This document shows positions 5,602-8,585 of a DNA stretch of 8,585 nt, one piece after another. Under the pieces are notes generated by a model. That model worked only from the letters and a program-made list of their open reading frames with translations, searched no databases and was not told the origin of the DNA. Location: positions 1-8,585 of the forward strand of contig SOIY01000121.1 of the NCBI GenBank assembly GCA_004376785.1, read 5' to 3'. The stretch's first letter is position 1. Each line of letters starts with the position of its first letter. The position numbers were made by a program, and so were the translations under genes. The stretch is from Candidatus Stahliibacteriota bacterium. GTDB lineage: Bacteria; Hydrothermota; Tepidihabitantia; SM23-42.

Positions 5602-5629
5602 ATAATATATATATATTCTGGCTTGTCAA
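5602..5629 (-). promoter_or_regulatory. Promoter of the exported-protein gene
   Basis: Reading leftward: perfect -35 TTGACA (5629-5624), a 16-nt AT-rich spacer, and -10 TATTAT (5607-5602). The predicted start is near 5595. It follows the terminator-like hairpin of the upstream barrel gene, so the gene is probably an independent unit. Confidence 0.55.
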
Positions 5630-5640
5630 GGCCAAAATTT

Positions 5641-5668
5641 GAGTTTTCTGAAAAAGATCAGAAATCTC
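5641..5668 (-). terminator. Terminator-like hairpin after the beta-barrel gene
   Basis: Stem GAG-x-TTTCTGA (5668-5658 on the minus strand) pairs with TCAGAAA-x-CTC (5651-5641): ten pairs with one A-A mismatch around a 6-nt loop. AAATTTT follows. It begins 11 nt after the stop of the barrel gene. The stem is AT-rich, so its strength is uncertain. Confidence 0.45.
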
Positions 5669-5679
5669 GAATTGAGGTA

Positions 5680-7110
5680 TTAGTAACTTTCACTTATCAA
5701 TGCATATTTCAGGTATAAAGAAATAATGTGGTCAGTGATTTGCTCTTCAGGATCTACATCTGTTTTTGCCCATTTATAATTGTAAGCAAGATCAATTCGT
5801 GTATTCCTGAAAAAATTAATGCCAAATCCACTGGTGAGCGTATTAGTAATAATACAATCGTCAGCATCAATTATGTCATCCAGATCAGGATCGAATTGAC
5901 CATAATTATAGCCGGCTCTAATAAAAAAGTCTTTTATCAAACCGAACTCAGCACCTAATTTTATACTCATATCACTGGACCTGAGCGTTTCCTCAAACAG
6001 TTTATCTTCAGCACGAATAGATGTATACAATCCTTCAATTCCAGCCTTTACTATATTGAGTATCACACCTGCCCCACCGCCAAAAGTGTAATTTTTATAT
6101 GCAGTCTCAAACCATATATTATCAGTATTATCAGTATACACAGGTTTTTTATAATCGTATTGTACAAATCCTGTGATGCGAATAAAAGAAGGCGCAAATA
6201 GTATCTGCGTTTTAGCAGCAAGACCTTCAATCTTTAAACCACCAATATCATTACCATCATAAGAACCTCCAAGATTCACCCATTTATAGTCTAAGGCGCT
6301 TACCCAGGTTATGTTGGGAAATTTAACCAGAGAGCCAAATGAAGGCGATAGAGCATGCCCAGTAAATCTTTCCTTAAACTCTCCTCCTTCCCAGGTATGT
6401 GTATAAGTAAACATTGGATAGTGATAATCAATATTCATGCCTAAACTTACGACTTCATTATTGTAACTCATACCTAAACCAGCGCCAAGAGGTGTCAGAT
6501 TAATTTTATCTTCTTTGTCAGCAGAAGTAAACGCACCACAGAATCCATCACCTGATAATCCATAAGATAAATTATCCGAAATCGACTTTGAATATACTAT
6601 GGCTAATGAAGGTGTTCTTATTACATCGCTTCCTTCAACATCAGCAAAATCACGGCTCAAATGAGAGTACCCGGCATACACACCCCATGCCTGAGGCTTT
6701 GATGCGTTACCAAAATAATCATAGCTCTCTTCTATCTGTCTTGATACATAAATCAATTCACAGGGAACCAAGTTAAATTGCGGTATTACTGCATAATAAG
6801 AAACTGCCTCAACTGGTGCATAATCAATAAGTCGCCGTGGTACTGCTTGTCCAATTGCAAGGTATGTTAAAGAATCCTCTTTCCAGAATTCCTTCAGACC
6901 CGAGGCGCGTAATCCCACAAACGAAACCGAATCATTCCTTAAAAAACCTGCTGGTATTCCGGCAAAATCATATAAGTCTAATTTATGAAAATCGTCCTGG
7001 AAAATAAGTGATAGATTACCCATACCAGAAAATCTTACATCACCCGCATAACCCATATTGAACAGTAAAACAAAGATGAAGCTAATGAATATAATATTAC
7101 ATTTATTCAT
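5680..7110 (-). CDS. Outer-membrane beta-barrel protein
   Basis: 476 aa. A Sec signal peptide ends at G20-Y-A22 (hydrophobic core IIFISFIFVLLF, 6-17). The mature protein starts GDVRFSGMGNLSLIF, followed by K-L-D-L-Y-D-F-A-G-I-P-A-G-F (43-56), a start often seen in outer-membrane proteins of little-studied Gram-negative phyla. The rest is a long series of alternating aromatic and hydrophobic strands with Gly- and Asp-rich turns, ending in a strand with alternating aromatics (ISLYLKYALISESY), although the last residue pattern is not the classical C-terminal Phe. I expect a monomeric FadL/porin-like barrel of roughly 14-18 strands, but strand number and substrate cannot be read here. The start has AAAGGAGG 4 nt upstream. 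It is transcribed alone from a divergent promoter shared with the 136-aa/purC operon. Confidence 0.85.
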   Translation of the reverse strand: MNKCNIIFISFIFVLLFNMGYAGDVRFSGMGNLSLIFQDDFHKLDLYDFAGIPAGFLRNDSVSFVGLRASGLKEFWKEDSLTYLAIGQAVPRRLIDYAPVEAVSYYAVIPQFNLVPCELIYVSRQIEESYDYFGNASKPQAWGVYAGYSHLSRDFADVEGSDVIRTPSLAIVYSKSISDNLSYGLSGDGFCGAFTSADKEDKINLTPLGAGLGMSYNNEVVSLGMNIDYHYPMFTYTHTWEGGEFKERFTGHALSPSFGSLVKFPNITWVSALDYKWVNLGGSYDGNDIGGLKIEGLAAKTQILFAPSFIRITGFVQYDYKKPVYTDNTDNIWFETAYKNYTFGGGAGVILNIVKAGIEGLYTSIRAEDKLFEETLRSSDMSIKLGAEFGLIKDFFIRAGYNYGQFDPDLDDIIDADDCIITNTLTSGFGINFFRNTRIDLAYNYKWAKTDVDPEEQITDHIISLYLKYALISESY

Positions 7111-7126
7111 AATACCTCCTTTATTA

Positions 7127-7154
7127 AGTATATACAGTTGCTAAAATATGTCAA
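7127..7154 (-). promoter_or_regulatory. Promoter of the beta-barrel gene
   Basis: Reading leftward: perfect -35 TTGACA (7154-7149), a 16-nt spacer and -10 TATACT (7132-7127, five of six). The start would be near 7120, leaving a very short leader that is essentially the AAAGGAGG ribosome site. Confidence 0.55.
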
Positions 7155-7174
7155 CCCTTGACAGTCAACATATT
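7145..7174. promoter_or_regulatory. Nested palindromes between divergent promoters (candidate operator)
   Basis: Outer inverted repeat AATATGT (7145-7151) / ACATATT (7168-7174). Inside it lie TGTCAA-ccc-TTGACA (7149-7163), made of the two opposed -35 hexamers, and TTGAC-a-GTCAA (7158-7168), an 11-bp perfect palindrome. A protein bound here would cover both -35 boxes. The first inner palindrome could be a mere consequence of back-to-back consensus -35s, but the extra GTCAA and the outer arms are not. Confidence 0.4.
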
Positions 7175-7185
7175 CTATATAAAAT
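7158..7185 (+). promoter_or_regulatory. Promoter of the 136-aa gene and purC
   Basis: Perfect -35 TTGACA (7158-7163), a 16-nt spacer and -10 TAAAAT (7180-7185, five of six). The usual start 6-8 nt past the -10 falls at 7191-7193, on the ATG at 7192. Confidence 0.55.
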
Positions 7186-7191
7186 ACCAAT

Positions 7192-7602
7192 ATGCCTAAT
7201 AAGGTTGTGGTTCATTATTTAGATGGGAAGGTGGAAAGGGGGTATACAACTGATTTCCAACCCAATAAAGAGGTTTTTCATCTTGTAGTTAAGGATAATG
7301 GTGAAAAATCGATATTAGTCAAAATACTCAATCTTAAAGCAGTCTTTTTTGTTAAAAAGCTGAATGGCTTAAGCAAAACCAGGTCTAAGACAAAGAGAAA
7401 CTTTGAAGAAATTAAGGACAAAAAATTGATTGGCAAAAAGGTAAGGGTTAAGTTTACTGATGGTGAGATATTATGCGGTTTGACCCTTGGATATTCAGCA
7501 GATCGCCGAGGTTTTTTCTTTACTCCGATTGACACTGAAGGTAATAATGAAAGAATCTTTGCGGTTCTAAACGCAGTAAAGGACATAACATTTTATGAAT
7601 AA
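7192..7602 (+). CDS. Conserved hypothetical protein with two tandem small beta domains
   Basis: 136 aa, cytoplasmic, basic. Two similar halves are visible: VVVHYLDGKVERGYTTDF (5-22) with N-L-K-A-V-F-F-V (47-54), and VRVKFTDGEILCGLTLGY (84-101) with N-A-V-K-D-I-T-F (127-134). They are joined by a Lys/Arg-rich linker (about 62-78). Each half has the V-x-V-x-[YF]-x-D-G-x-[VI]-x-x-G pattern of small SH3- or PilZ-like barrels. I recall similar proteins as conserved hypotheticals, and the function is unknown. The second half keeps the N-N-E-R-I-F motif (118-123) I associate with that family. There is no Shine-Dalgarno before the ATG, and the predicted transcription start lies on it, so translation may be leaderless. 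The end overlaps purC by 8 nt, indicating co-transcription and translational coupling. The start is supported by the domain beginning right after Met1. Confidence 0.82.
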   Translation: MPNKVVVHYLDGKVERGYTTDFQPNKEVFHLVVKDNGEKSILVKILNLKAVFFVKKLNGLSKTRSKTKRNFEEIKDKKLIGKKVRVKFTDGEILCGLTLGYSADRRGFFFTPIDTEGNNERIFAVLNAVKDITFYE

Positions 7603-8467
7603 TACAATAGGTAAAATAAATCTTTCCGGCATTAAAAAATTTAAGTCAGGAAAGGTTCGCGAGATATTCGATTTAGATAATGCATTTTTAATTGTTGCTA
7701 CAGACCGAATCTCTGCATTCGATTATATTCTCCGCACATTAATTCCTCACAAAGGTGAAATTCTTAATAAACTATCTGTGTTCTGGTTTAAAGCAACAGA
7801 GAGCATTATCGAAAACCATTTCATCACCGATAATATCGAAGAATATCCTGATGAATTGAAGGAATACAGAGAAATGCTGGAAGGCCGCTCAATGCTCGTT
7901 AAAAAAGCAAAACCAATTGATGTTGAATGTGTTGTCCGGGGATATATTGCAGGCTCAGGCTGGAAAGATTACCAGAAAACAGGACTTGTTGGCGGCATAA
8001 AATTCGATAATCTCAAACAGGGTGATAAACTTCCCTCTCCCCTGTTCACACCAGCAACAAAATCTCACACTGGCCATGATGAAAATATACTTTTTGAGCA
8101 GATGAAAAAAGTTGTGCCTGAAAAGGATGCTGAATTTATTAAAGATAAAAGTACTGAACTGTATAATTTTGCACACAATTATGCGCGTGAACGTGATATT
8201 ATTATTGCCGATACGAAATTTGAATTTGGCAGATTAGATAATAAAATTATCCTTATTGACGAAATATTTACACCAGATTCAAGCCGTTTCTGGGATCCTG
8301 AATTATATAAACCAGGTGGTTCTCAAGCATCATTTGACAAGCAGTTTGTCAGAGATTATCTCTTGAGTACTGACTGGGATAGAAATTCGCCACCACCTGA
8401 ATTACCACCTGATATTGTAGAAAAAACCTTAAAGCGGTATAGAGAAGCACTGAAAAGACTTATTTAA
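7595..8467 (+). CDS. purC: Phosphoribosylaminoimidazole-succinocarboxamide synthase (SAICAR synthase)
   Basis: 290 aa, full length for the longer SAICAR synthase form. It joins aspartate to CAIR using ATP, giving SAICAR in de novo purine synthesis, in the cytoplasm. The family signatures are all present: SGKVREIF nucleotide loop (18-25), VATDRISAFDY (34-44), VRGYIAGSGWKDY (114-126), PLFTPATKSHTGHDENI (149-165), IIADTKFEFG (203-212) and the metal/ATP-site LIDEIFTPDSSRFW (220-233). The ATG lies inside the end of the 136-aa gene (8-nt overlap). AAAGGA is 11 nt upstream, rather far, so translation is probably coupled to the upstream gene. No further purine gene is visible downstream within the window. 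Confidence 0.97.
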   Translation: MNNTIGKINLSGIKKFKSGKVREIFDLDNAFLIVATDRISAFDYILRTLIPHKGEILNKLSVFWFKATESIIENHFITDNIEEYPDELKEYREMLEGRSMLVKKAKPIDVECVVRGYIAGSGWKDYQKTGLVGGIKFDNLKQGDKLPSPLFTPATKSHTGHDENILFEQMKKVVPEKDAEFIKDKSTELYNFAHNYARERDIIIADTKFEFGRLDNKIILIDEIFTPDSSRFWDPELYKPGGSQASFDKQFVRDYLLSTDWDRNSPPPELPPDIVEKTLKRYREALKRLI

Positions 8468-8513
8468 TCCGCCAATTGATCCCATTACCTCCCATTAAAG
8501 ACGTATGACAACG

Positions 8514-8529
8514 CCGTAATACAATACGG
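8514..8529 (+). other. Small hairpin downstream of purC
   Basis: Perfect 5-bp stem CCGTA/TACGG with a 6-nt loop, 46 nt after the purC stop. No U-run follows, so it is at best a weak 3'-end signal. No other supported feature is seen between 8468 and the window end. Confidence 0.25.
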
Positions 8530-8585
8530 GCCCTGTGAAATAATTGAAAAGAACTTATTATTGAGCAAGAATATGGATCCAACAA

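Noticed and set aside
5524..5718. Plus-strand open frame of 64 codons over the exported-protein leader
   Set aside because: It coincides with a minus-strand promoter, terminator hairpin and structured leader, has no ribosome site, and crosses into the end of the barrel gene.
5003..6410. Shared T-H-x-W-E-G-G motif in the exported protein (136-142) and the beta-barrel protein (237-243)
   Set aside because: Seven residues with no similarity around them. Most likely chance, though both are exported neighbours.
7278..7586. Minus-strand open frame of 102 codons
   Set aside because: It is fully antisense to the well-supported 136-aa gene and has no ribosome site or family resemblance.
8480..8585. 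Possible start of a further plus-strand gene (open to the window end, with ATG at 8573)
   Set aside because: No convincing ribosome site, only four codons after the ATG inside the window, and the upstream open stretch resembles no known protein. It cannot be judged without the following sequence.

Overview
The window is AT-rich DNA from a Gram-negative bacterium. It encodes an exported outer-membrane beta-barrel protein, a lipoprotein and a further exported protein. Nothing in it fixes the phylum. Low GC, strong AGGAGG ribosome sites, a PurF-like protein with a complete set of Fe-S-ligand cysteines, and many degenerate intergenic heptad repeats would fit an anaerobic, mostly uncultured lineage, but that is inference. 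Eight genes are well supported. Six lie on the minus strand and two on the plus strand at the right end.

Left end (1-1721): an array of small hairpins joined by a conserved 9-nt linker (24-127) and a short heptad array (136-156) lie beside the 3' end of a minus-strand amidophosphoribosyltransferase-like gene (151-1560). Its PRPP-binding half and four putative Fe-S cysteines are intact, but the glutaminase active site is gone: Cys2 is Ser and the usual R-Y-S-T and N-G-N motifs are absent. It has a clear promoter with an inverted repeat in the spacer, and a second heptad array just upstream (1666-1721).

Middle (1808-3945): a minus-strand cassette encodes a class II Fic protein, a 70-aa helical protein and a small lipoprotein. 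Its promoter is followed by three copies of a palindrome resembling the operators of DtxR/IdeR-type metal regulators, spaced 39-40 bp apart. The leftover intergenic DNA holds another heptad array.

Middle-right (3945-7110): a multi-pass membrane protein of the DUF975 type, an unrecognised exported protein with a D-x-T-x-D-G-x-x-D loop, and a beta-barrel outer-membrane protein. The exported-protein gene has its own promoter and a long leader with competing complementary segments. The barrel gene ends in a terminator-like hairpin.

Right end (7111-8585): divergent promoters share nested TTGAC/GTCAA palindromes. The rightward one places its predicted transcription start almost on the ATG of a 136-aa duplicated-domain protein, which suggests a leaderless message. 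That gene overlaps purC (SAICAR synthase) by 8 nt. A PurF-like gene and purC therefore bracket the window, but no transcriptional link between them is visible.
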